Assembly (NCBI GenBank): GCA_027364825.1
Contig: DAHXOM010000401.1
Location: 1 to 5,939, forward strand
Reading direction: 5' to 3'
Origin: a bacterium
GTDB taxonomy: Bacteria; JAMCPX01
Length of the DNA stretch: 5,939 nucleotides
In this document: piece after piece, positions 1-5,374 of the stretch
How positions within the stretch are numbered: position 1 is the first letter of the stretch
How the letters are laid out: each line of letters starts with the position of its first letter
Notes under the pieces: generated by a model
Told to the model about the DNA's origin: nothing
What the model saw: only the letters and a program-made list of their open reading frames with translations
Databases searched by the model: none
Translations under genes and position numbers: made by a program

Positions 1-603
1 ATCCATGAAGTGGTTGATAAAGCAAAGGTAACCGGCAGTGTATTGCTCGACGGGGAGGACATATATTCAAGCATCATGGACCCGGTACTTGTCAGAAGGA
101 GGATCGGCATGGTATTCCAGAAGCCGAACCCATTTCCGACGATGAGCATTTTCGAGAATGTCGCTGCAGGACTCAGATTGAATGGTTCAAAAAAGAAAAG
201 CGAAATCGCGGATACCGTGGAAAGAAGTATTAAAATGGCAGCACTATGGGATGAGGTGAAAGACAAGCTCTATAAATCCGCCACAGCTCTGTCCGGCGGC
301 CAGCAGCAGAGGTTGTGCATAGCGAGAACGATTGCGATAGAACCCGAGGTAATACTTATGGATGAGCCGGCATCTGCCCTGGATCCTATATCAACCGCCC
401 ATATAGAGGAGCTTATCCAGCAGATAAAAGAGAGATATACCATTGTCATTGTAACGCACAATATGCAGCAGGCTGCACGGGTCTCCGATTATACGGGATT
501 TTTCCTTCTTGGAGAACTGATAGAGTTCAACAAGACATCCGATATATTCACAAATCCCAGGGACAAAAGGACAGAGGACTATATAACGGGAAGGTTTGGG
601 TAA
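1..603 (+). CDS. pstB: Phosphate ABC transporter ATP-binding protein PstB (5' end outside window)
   Basis: This is the ATPase subunit of the high-affinity phosphate importer PstSCAB, which works at the cytoplasmic face of the inner membrane. The frame is open from base 1, so 200 codons are visible of a family that is usually about 250-260 residues; the N-terminus with Walker A lies to the left, and the GTG at base 10 is not the real start. Visible in order are the Q-loop in MVFQKPNPFP (about 109-138), the ABC signature LSGGQQQR (289-312), Walker B with the catalytic Glu in VILMDEP, the D-loop SALDP and the H-loop histidine in IVTHNM (about 448-465). The KPNPFP after the Q-loop glutamine and the ending in ITGRFG are typical of PstB rather than other ABC ATPases. 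phoU follows 114 bases downstream, as expected for a pst operon. Identification is firm; expression control is not visible because the operon start is outside. Confidence 0.95.
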   Translation: MHEVVDKAKVTGSVLLDGEDIYSSIMDPVLVRRRIGMVFQKPNPFPTMSIFENVAAGLRLNGSKKKSEIADTVERSIKMAALWDEVKDKLYKSATALSGGQQQRLCIARTIAIEPEVILMDEPASALDPISTAHIEELIQQIKERYTIVIVTHNMQQAARVSDYTGFFLLGELIEFNKTSDIFTNPRDKRTEDYITGRFG

Positions 604-613
604 ACCCCGTTCG

Positions 614-642
614 AAAGGATGTGGCTTTGAAACACACCTTTT
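614..642 (+). terminator. Possible weak terminator or processing hairpin after pstB
   Basis: AAAGG-A-TGTG (614-623) can pair with CACACCTTT (633-641), giving nine base pairs with one bulged A (619) and a nine-base loop. The T-tract is only TTT-T and is interrupted by C at 643, so it would be a leaky terminator at best. It sits 11 bases after the pstB stop. In a pst-phoU operon it could reduce read-through into phoU or protect the upstream mRNA. This is read by eye without an energy calculation. Confidence 0.3.
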
Positions 643-660
643 CTATAATGAAATTAAATG

Positions 661-712
661 TTACCCTATTGGTCTGCCATACATGGCGGGGCCCTTTAAG
701 GGGGTAAAGGAG
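661..712 (+). promoter_or_regulatory. Possible folded leader overlapping the phoU ribosome binding site
   Basis: TTACCC (661-666) is complementary to GGGTAA (702-707), which runs into the phoU Shine-Dalgarno AAAGGAG (706-712). Inside this outer stem GCCA (676-679) pairs with TGGC (684-687) around a TACA loop, and CCC (692-694) can pair with part of the G run 700-704. A competing pairing of CCTTT (693-697) with AAAGG (706-710) would cover the ribosome binding site more fully. The stems are short and some exclude one another, so chance is a real possibility. Confidence 0.3.
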
Positions 713-717
713 TATTT

Positions 718-1380
718 ATGGAAAGAAAATTTGATGAGGAATTAAAAGAACTATCCGGCATGCTTATGAAAATGGGGAGTCTTGCGCAGACCATGATCCA
801 TAAATCCATAAAAGCCCTCGCTGACAGGGACCGGTCACTGCTGAAGGATGTATACACCCTGGAAGAGTCCGTTAACGTTATGCACGTAGAGATCGATGAT
901 TTTTGTTTAAAACTTTTAGCCTTGCGGCAACCCCAGGCAGGGGACCTCCGCATGGTAACGGCAGCGATTAAAATAAATACCGACCTCGAAAGGCTCGGGG
1001 ACCAGGCTGTCAATATAGCCCAGAGAACAGAATCCCTGCTGGAAAGACCGGCCATAAAACCGCTCGTTGATATACCAAGGGAATCCACCATAGCCCAAAA
1101 GATGGTCAATGACAGCCTTGATGCCTTTATAAAAAAGGATGTCAAACTCGCCGAGGATGTCCTCACCAGAGATGATACCATAGATGATATAAACAATCAG
1201 GTATTCAGGGAATTACTGACCTACATGATGAGCGACCATACGACCATCCCCATTGCCTTTGATCTTATATTCGTATCAAAAAACCTTGAACGTATAGCGG
1301 ACCATGCTACAAATATAGCGGAGGACGTTATATTTATGGTAATCGGAAAAGACATACGGCACCACCTGGCGATAAAATGA
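718..1380 (+). CDS. phoU: Phosphate-specific transport system accessory protein PhoU
   Basis: PhoU is a cytoplasmic, all-helical protein that links the Pst transporter to the PhoR/PhoB sensor system and dampens phosphate uptake when phosphate is plentiful. The 220-residue product has the family length (about 220-240) and the expected two copies of a three-helix bundle. Each copy carries the metal-binding E-x3-D motif: TDLERLGDQAVNIA with Glu91 and Asp95, and KNLERIADHATNIAEDVIF with Glu191 and Asp195. The N-terminal segment RKFDEELKEL followed by a MLMKMG helix is also typical. The start is ATG 718, with a good AAAGGAG at 706-712, five bases upstream. It lies 114 bases after pstB, and its stop overlaps the ATG of the bamD-like gene. 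Function is well supported by sequence and context. Confidence 0.95.
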   Translation: MERKFDEELKELSGMLMKMGSLAQTMIHKSIKALADRDRSLLKDVYTLEESVNVMHVEIDDFCLKLLALRQPQAGDLRMVTAAIKINTDLERLGDQAVNIAQRTESLLERPAIKPLVDIPRESTIAQKMVNDSLDAFIKKDVKLAEDVLTRDDTIDDINNQVFRELLTYMMSDHTTIPIAFDLIFVSKNLERIADHATNIAEDVIFMVIGKDIRHHLAIK

Positions 1381-2156
1381 AAAAGTTTAATCGGCATATA
1401 CTTTTCATGTTTGTGCTGCTCGCTTTTGTTTCGGGCTGCGCTTCCGCACCGGTAAAAAAGGAACAGCCGGGTCCGGAGATGTATTACAACAAGGCAATGG
1501 AGGATTTGAAAGGCGGATGGATCTTCGGCCCTGATTATAATCAGGTACGGCAGACATTAAATCAAATCATAGATAATTACCCGTATTCGACCTACGCACC
1601 GCTGGCACAGCTCCGCATAGCGGATACGTATTACAAAGAGGGCAGATATCTGGAATCGGCAGAGGCTTACGATCATTTCATTAAGCTGTATCCCAACGAT
1701 AAAAACATGCCGTATGCCGTTTTCATGGAGGGCAGGTCCTTCTTCGAAAACCAGAAATCATGGCTTACGGGAAGCATACCCTACGATATAGATCCAACAG
1801 GCATATACAACGCTTTTGATGAATTCAAATATATTATGAATAATTATCCGTCTTCCGAATATGCGGACAAGGCAAAGAAATATGCCATAGAATGTGAAAA
1901 GGCGCTTGCAAACCACGAGATCTATATAGCCGATTTTTATACATCGCACGAGCACTATGAAGCTGCGATCGGCAGATTGAAAACCGTCTACGAGAAGTAC
2001 CCGGACAGCGGTGTGGCGGACGAGGCGCTTTATAAGCTCGCGGCCATTTACAAAAAGATAAACTCACCTGCAGAATACAGGCAGACCATAGACCTGTTGC
2101 AACAGTCCTACCCCGCCAGCAAATACAGCAAAGAAGTATCTCCTGCAAAGAACTGA
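1377..2156 (+). CDS. bamD: BamD-like outer membrane assembly lipoprotein (TPR)
   Basis: BamD is a periplasmic-facing lipoprotein of the BAM complex, which inserts beta-barrel proteins into the outer membrane. The 259-residue product begins with a short basic segment and a hydrophobic stretch (about 8-20), then the lipobox VSGC with Cys21 as the predicted lipidated residue. Ala follows the Cys, so there is no Asp(+2) inner-membrane retention signal. The mature part is made of TPR-like helical repeats recognisable by their ends: IIDNYPYSTYAPLAQLRIADTYY (given in part: about 64-86), FIKLYPND (101-108), IMNNYPSSEYADKA (153-166), VYEKYPDSGVADEAL (204-218) and QQSYPASKY (242-250). E. coli BamD is of similar size (245 residues). 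The ATG overlaps the phoU stop (ATGA), and no strong Shine-Dalgarno is seen, so translation is probably coupled to phoU. A YbgF/CpoB-type TPR protein is a less likely alternative, given the lipobox and repeat layout. Confidence 0.85.
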   Translation: MKKFNRHILFMFVLLAFVSGCASAPVKKEQPGPEMYYNKAMEDLKGGWIFGPDYNQVRQTLNQIIDNYPYSTYAPLAQLRIADTYYKEGRYLESAEAYDHFIKLYPNDKNMPYAVFMEGRSFFENQKSWLTGSIPYDIDPTGIYNAFDEFKYIMNNYPSSEYADKAKKYAIECEKALANHEIYIADFYTSHEHYEAAIGRLKTVYEKYPDSGVADEALYKLAAIYKKINSPAEYRQTIDLLQQSYPASKYSKEVSPAKN

Positions 2157-2167
2157 ACCCCGTTAGC

Positions 2168-2196
2168 TTGACATAATACCAATTGGAGGCTTTACT
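2168..2196 (+). promoter_or_regulatory. Possible sigma-70 type promoter for the helicase
   Basis: A perfect TTGACA (2168-2173) is followed after exactly 17 bases by TTTACT (2191-2196), which matches four of six positions of TATAAT. It lies in the 62-base gap between the bamD-like gene and the helicase, where an independent start for a stress-type helicase would make sense. The spacer holds the palindrome CCAATTGG (2179-2186). A start near 2203 would leave a leader of only about 16 bases, with the AGGAG right at its 5' end, which weakens the case. Confidence 0.35.
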
Positions 2197-2218
2197 CTTG
2201 ACAGGAGAAAAAACACTT

Positions 2219-3769
2219 ATGAATTTTGAAGAACTTGGTATATCAGCACAGATAGTAAAAGCCATTTACGAGATAGGTTATGAAGAGCCCACACCGATAC
2301 AGAAAGGTGCTATACCGCCCGCTCTGGAAGGAAAGGACATTATAGGGCAGGCACAAACAGGCACAGGAAAAACCGCAGCATTTGCGATTCCAATACTCCA
2401 GCGGTGCAAAAAGGGTACACACCCTTCGGCCATAGTCATTGAGCCCACGCGTGAACTTGCCATACAGGTATCGGAAGAGTTCAACAAGATCGGAAAGTTT
2501 AAAGGGCTCAGTGCCGTTCCGATTTATGGAGGACAGTCCATCGAGCACCAGCTCCGCGCCCTGAAAAAAGGTGTGGATATCGTGATCGGGACACCCGGAC
2601 GCGTAATAGACCATATCCAGAGAGGTACGCTCAACCTTGACAAAGTACAAATAGCGGTCCTTGACGAAGCCGATGATATGCTTGATATGGGCTTTATCGA
2701 CGACATTAAAAGGATACTCGGAAAGACACCGGAGGACAGACAGACGATGCTGTTTTCCGCTACGATCGACAAGAACGTCCTCGATATTTCGAAAAGATAC
2801 ATGCACGACCCGGTAAGGGTAATGATAAACCTCGCGGATATCGTCGTCCCGAAGATACGGCAAATCTTTTACGAGGTACGTGAGGGTGAGAAGATCGATG
2901 CGCTCTCAAGGATCATCGATGTCGAAGACCTCTACCGGTGTCTCGTATTCTGCCACACGAAAAGGGAGGCAGACCAGGTCGCGTTAAAGCTGAAAGACAT
3001 GGGATATAACGCGGATGCCATACACGGGGATTATTCCCAGTCTCAGCGTAACACCGCAATGAGGCACTTCAGGAACGGCACAATCGATATCCTGGTTGCA
3101 ACCGATGTAGCAGCACGGGGGCTCGATATTCAGGACGTAACGCATGTCATTAATTACAGCATGCCGCAGGATCCCGAGAGCTATATCCACAGGATAGGCA
3201 GGACCGGAAGAGCGGGTAAATCCGGGATAGCAATTATGTTTGTGACCCCGCGGGAGTACAAAGAACTCCGCCTTATTGAAAAGATCGCGAAAACAAAGAT
3301 AGCAAAGGAAAAACTTCCTTCTTCACAGGCGGTGATGGAGGCAAGGCAGCAGTCGATACTGGACAGCATTACGGCTGTCATGGATAAAGGGGCACACAGC
3401 AGCTTCATCCCAGCAGCCGGGAAACTGCTCGAAAAATACGATGCAGAGGAATGCCTTGCAGCAGTCATGAGCATGGCCTTCAGCGGTGTAGCGGAGCATG
3501 AGAAGGAAAGCGGACAGGCCCCGATGACCAGGCTGTTTATGACAGCGGGTAAGAGGGACGGCATAACCGCAAAAGACATTGTGAAGACCTTTACTGCAGA
3601 GGCAGGAGTACCGTTCAGCGAGATCGGGAGGATAAACCTGATGGATGCGTTCACTTTCGTCGAGGTGTCCAAGGATTATGCTGAACGCGTGATCCAGTCC
3701 ATAGATAAGATCATTGTGAAAGGCAAAGAAATACGGATAGAAAAAGCCCGTGAAAGAAAGAAAGCCTGA
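2219..3769 (+). CDS. deaD: DEAD-box ATP-dependent RNA helicase with DbpA-type RNA-binding domain
   Basis: This ATP-dependent RNA helicase would remodel structured RNA, with ribosome assembly or cold adaptation as the usual roles. In the 516-residue product the core motifs are all intact: Q motif with Phe3 and EEPTPIQ (22-28), Walker A AQTGTGKT (45-52), PTRELA (76-81), TPGR (125-128), DEAD (149-152), SAT (180-182), ATDVAARGLD (294-303) and HRIGRTGR (324-331). After a helical linker, the last 80 or so residues form a DbpA-like domain (GKRDGITAKDIV, IGRINLMDAFTFVEV). DeaD, CshA and DbpA share this layout, so the symbol is tentative. ATG 2219 is chosen because MNFEELG is the usual family start, with AGGAG at 2203-2207 (spacing 11). 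TTG 2198 has a better spaced GGAGG (2185-2189, spacing 8) and would add seven residues. It ends 125 bases before the ACP gene. Confidence 0.9.
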   Translation: MNFEELGISAQIVKAIYEIGYEEPTPIQKGAIPPALEGKDIIGQAQTGTGKTAAFAIPILQRCKKGTHPSAIVIEPTRELAIQVSEEFNKIGKFKGLSAVPIYGGQSIEHQLRALKKGVDIVIGTPGRVIDHIQRGTLNLDKVQIAVLDEADDMLDMGFIDDIKRILGKTPEDRQTMLFSATIDKNVLDISKRYMHDPVRVMINLADIVVPKIRQIFYEVREGEKIDALSRIIDVEDLYRCLVFCHTKREADQVALKLKDMGYNADAIHGDYSQSQRNTAMRHFRNGTIDILVATDVAARGLDIQDVTHVINYSMPQDPESYIHRIGRTGRAGKSGIAIMFVTPREYKELRLIEKIAKTKIAKEKLPSSQAVMEARQQSILDSITAVMDKGAHSSFIPAAGKLLEKYDAEECLAAVMSMAFSGVAEHEKESGQAPMTRLFMTAGKRDGITAKDIVKTFTAEAGVPFSEIGRINLMDAFTFVEVSKDYAERVIQSIDKIIVKGKEIRIEKARERKKA

Positions 3770-3813
3770 GGAAAAACAGTCCGCTGTACCGTATGAACAA
3801 CACCTGCAAGGGC

Positions 3814-3846
3814 TTGACAAGAAACCAGAGATTATATTAGTCCTAA
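3814..3846 (+). promoter_or_regulatory. Possible promoter/operator region of the lipid operon
   Basis: This lies in the 125-base gap (3770-3894) between helicase and ACP, the most natural place for a new transcription start. There is a perfect TTGACA at 3814-3819, but the best -10 like sequence, TATATT (3833-3838), is only 13 bases away; at the usual 17-base spacing there is only TTAGTC. Directly after it is an inverted repeat TTAG-TC-CTAA (3837-3846) that could be an operator half-site pair. The parts are visible but do not add up to a standard sigma-70 promoter. The rest of the gap shows nothing clear, and no terminator for the helicase is seen. Confidence 0.3.
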
Positions 3847-3894
3847 CAACACAGCATGAACAGTTTCTAACTACAACAATTAAGGGAGAACGCT

Positions 3895-4146
3895 ATGGAT
3901 CGTACAGAAATTTATAATCTAATAACCTCGTTCTTTGTGGAACAATTCGAGATTCCAAAAGAAAAAATCAAACCGAATGCCAATCTTTTCAAAGATCTGG
4001 GTATGGACAGTATCGATGCCCTGGATATGGTTGGTATGCTGGAATCGCAGATAGACCTTGATGTGAATGTAGATGAACTTACCGATATACGAACCGTTCA
4101 GGACGTTGTGGATTTCGTCTCCTCAAAAATCAATGTTACCGCATGA
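3895..4146 (+). CDS. Acyl carrier protein
   Basis: This small cytoplasmic carrier holds acyl chains on a phosphopantetheine arm. The 83-residue product has the usual ACP length and helices. The attachment motif is DLGMDSIDALDMV, with Ser39 as the modified serine (DSID instead of the DSLD typical of the FabF-partner AcpP). The preceding NANLFKDLG and the later TDIRTVQDVVDFV also match the family. ATG 3895 has an AAGGGAG at 3882-3888, six bases upstream, the strongest ribosome site in the block, which marks it as first gene of its operon. It is followed by two hotdog dehydratases and an acyl ligase. There is no fabD, fabG or fabF next to it, so it is more likely a dedicated carrier of a specialised pathway than the housekeeping ACP. 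That role is inferred from the neighbours. Confidence 0.93.
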   Translation: MDRTEIYNLITSFFVEQFEIPKEKIKPNANLFKDLGMDSIDALDMVGMLESQIDLDVNVDELTDIRTVQDVVDFVSSKINVTA

Positions 4147-4163
4147 CAGCATCTCTTCAATGA
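4143..4163 (+). promoter_or_regulatory. Six-codon minicistron linking ACP and dehydratase
   Basis: An ATG at 4143 overlaps the ACP stop (ATGA), opens a six-codon reading frame (MTASLQ) and ends at TGA 4161-4163, which itself overlaps the ATG (4160) of the next gene. The dehydratase start has no visible Shine-Dalgarno, so ribosomes could reach it by stop-and-restart through this tiny frame. The geometry is plain in the sequence; the function is inferred. Confidence 0.4.
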
Positions 4164-4534
4164 GCGAAACGTGGATAATCCCCGAAAAGTTCGTCCATAG
4201 CGAGAACAGCACAGATGGTTCCTTTTTTGTGCCCGGCAATTCTTCCTGGTTCTCGGGTCATTTCCCGAATATGCCCATACTCCCGGCGATCGGCATGCTG
4301 GGTATGGTGTATGATACTCTTTCCGAGTATTCAGCGCACCATGGTATCAGACTGACCATACGGGAAATGAAACGGATCCGTTTCAGACAGATTCTGAGAC
4401 CGGAATCACATTTTAACGTATCCATCTCATTAAAGACCGGCGATGAGGTTTCTCAGGGGACTTTTCACTGCACGTCCGGCGGCATAAAGGTTTGCGACGG
4501 CATGCTCGTTGTAAAAGTGGAAAGCATCTCGTGA
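4160..4534 (+). CDS. Hotdog-fold 3-hydroxyacyl-ACP dehydratase-like protein (FabZ/ApeI type)
   Basis: This is a single hotdog domain of 124 residues, the size of ApeI-like proteins and a little shorter than FabZ, which removes water from 3-hydroxyacyl-ACP. The active-site segment WFSGHFPNMPILPAIGMLG (30-48) aligns with FabZ GHFPGxPxxPG, with His34 as the catalytic histidine. Where FabZ has its catalytic Glu (in EAMAQ), this protein has Gly48, so dehydratase activity is uncertain; it may need a partner or have another role such as chain binding or thioester hydrolysis. The following MKRIRFRQILRPESHFNVSI (70-89) is the usual hotdog beta-strand with RF-x-x-x-x-x-P. ATG 4160 is chosen because the domain begins right after it. 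ATG 4133, inside the ACP gene, is an in-frame alternative that adds nine residues. The stop overlaps a GTG of the next gene. Confidence 0.8.
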   Translation: MSETWIIPEKFVHSENSTDGSFFVPGNSSWFSGHFPNMPILPAIGMLGMVYDTLSEYSAHHGIRLTIREMKRIRFRQILRPESHFNVSISLKTGDEVSQGTFHCTSGGIKVCDGMLVVKVESIS

Positions 4535-4989
4535 CAAAGAACATGTATACCATCGATGACTTTATCCCTCACCAGGACAGGATGAAACTCATCAATGACA
4601 TCATCGAGATCAATGATGACCACTGCGTAACAGAGTCCGTTGCAACACCCCTATGGCCGTTATGCAAGGGTGAACAAATCAACTCCATAATTATCGTGGA
4701 ACTTGTCGCACAAACAGCTTCTGCCTTCGTGGGATGGCAAAAGCGCAATGAGACAAAAACCGGGGGTGAAGGCGTTATTGTCGGAATCAAAAAAGCTGTT
4801 TTGAATGTTCCATTCATCCCGGTCGGAAGCCGCCTGAGGACTTCCTGCAGAATGCTTGTAAGCCTCAACAACCAATATGCCGAGTTCGAAGGTGAGGTAA
4901 AAGATGACCATACAATCTATGGCCAAGTACATCTGCAAACGTTCAATGCACAGGCCATAATGTCGAACCGCAACGACCTTATACCATGA
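4531..4989 (+). CDS. ApeP-like hotdog 3-hydroxyacyl-ACP dehydratase
   Basis: This second hotdog protein, of 152 residues, matches the ApeP-type dehydratases (COG4706) found in aryl polyene clusters. Features are the N-terminal FIPHQDRMKLINDI with His14 (compare PHR-PML-L-D in the family), the active-site helix VELVAQTASAFVGWQ with Glu57 in the ELxAQ motif, then GVIVGIKKAVLNVPFIPVGS (81-100), which corresponds to the family's GxxLGxRxY-xxVPxFPxGxxL segment. Unlike its upstream neighbour it keeps the acidic catalytic residue, so it may be the active dehydratase of the pair. GTG 4531 overlaps the upstream stop (GTGA) and has GGAAAG at 4519-4524, six bases before it; ATG 4543 is an equally possible start, four residues shorter. 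The stop overlaps the ligase ATG (ATGA). The assignment to this family is good; the exact substrate is not known. Confidence 0.82.
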   Translation: MTKNMYTIDDFIPHQDRMKLINDIIEINDDHCVTESVATPLWPLCKGEQINSIIIVELVAQTASAFVGWQKRNETKTGGEGVIVGIKKAVLNVPFIPVGSRLRTSCRMLVSLNNQYAEFEGEVKDDHTIYGQVHLQTFNAQAIMSNRNDLIP

Positions 4990-5348
4990 GCGGAACAGAA
5001 CCGGACATATCCGATGCCCTTGCTCCTGTCCCGGAAACAATGGGGAAAGAATACATCCTTGGTGGACCATCGTATGAAGATGTCTTCAATTTAGCTTCTT
5101 CCCTTGTTTTCTGGAGTTCCCATGAGCATAAAACAAAGAAACCTATCTGTCTGGCGACCTCCAACAAAGCACTGCTCATGGCTGCAATCCTTGCATCCCT
5201 GAACAACGGGCCCAAGCTGGTCCTTCCTGCATCCATTTCGGACGCTGTAATCGCAGAAACCTGCAAGATGACCGGTGCCGGCGCTGTTCTGTCCGATCAA
5301 CCAATTGCCATACCCAGGGGTGTCCGGTCCGTTCCCCTGCAGAGATAA
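4986..5348 (+). CDS. AMP-dependent acyl ligase, N-terminal piece ended by in-frame TAA
   Basis: This 120-residue piece corresponds to the N-terminal part of an acyl-CoA/acyl-ACP synthetase (ANL superfamily), which activates a carboxylic acid with ATP. Visible are SYEDVFNLASSLVFW (29-43), KPICLATSNKALLMAAILASLNNG (about 52-75) and TGAGAVLSDQP (96-106), the usual Rossmann-like half of the large domain up to the 'LLTD' strand. It has no ATP-binding motif of its own. TAA at 5346-5348 stops the frame, yet the same frame goes on with the A3 motif only about 65 codon-bases later, so the two pieces read as one gene. ATG 4986 overlaps the ApeP-like stop (ATGA). Possible explanations are a nonsense mutation, a base-call error (TAA is one change from AAA, CAA or GAA), a natural split gene or stop read-through. 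The piece is unlikely to be active alone. Confidence 0.75.
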   Translation: MSGTEPDISDALAPVPETMGKEYILGGPSYEDVFNLASSLVFWSSHEHKTKKPICLATSNKALLMAAILASLNNGPKLVLPASISDAVIAETCKMTGAGAVLSDQPIAIPRGVRSVPLQR

Positions 5349-5374
5349 AAAGGAGCCATGCCTGCATGGCATCT
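5346..5374 (+). other. In-frame TAA followed by a hairpin inside the acyl ligase gene
   Basis: The TAA (5346-5348) is followed six bases later by a perfect six-pair stem GCCATG/CATGGC (5355-5360 with 5365-5370) around a CCTG loop. Beyond an A-A mismatch, three more pairs (5351-5353 with 5372-5374, one of them G-T) extend it. The stem covers both the AGGAG (5351-5355) and the ATG (5358) from which the downstream piece could start. Its effect is unknown: it could hinder restart, pause ribosomes at the stop, or be chance. Confidence 0.45.

Noticed and set aside
10..12. GTG at base 10 as start of pstB
   Set aside because: The frame is open to base 1, and a protein from here would lack Walker A; the gene simply begins left of the window.
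644..649. Perfect TATAAT before phoU as a promoter
   Set aside because: No -35 like hexamer is found 15-19 bases upstream; the nearest upstream sequence is the hairpin loop. Kept only as a chance match.
2198..2203. Second TTGACA before the helicase
   Set aside because: No -10 like sequence at the right distance, and the start would fall inside the coding region after ATG 2219.
2243..2863. 206-codon open frame on the - strand inside the helicase gene
   Set aside because: It lies wholly opposite conserved DEAD-box motifs, has no recognisable domain or ribosome site, and its composition follows from the codons of the sense gene.
4073..4159. Longer dehydratase starting at ATG 4073 inside the ACP gene
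   Set aside because: The extra residues are the ACP sequence read in another frame, have no ribosome site, and the hotdog domain starts only after ATG 4160.
4660..5070. 136-codon open frame on the - strand across the ApeP-like gene and the ligase start
   Set aside because: It spans two clearly real sense genes, shows no family resemblance and no start signal.
5347..5351. Run of five A at the ligase stop as a slippery frameshift site
   Set aside because: Upstream and downstream pieces share one frame, so a shift would take the ribosome out of the ligase frame rather than restore it.
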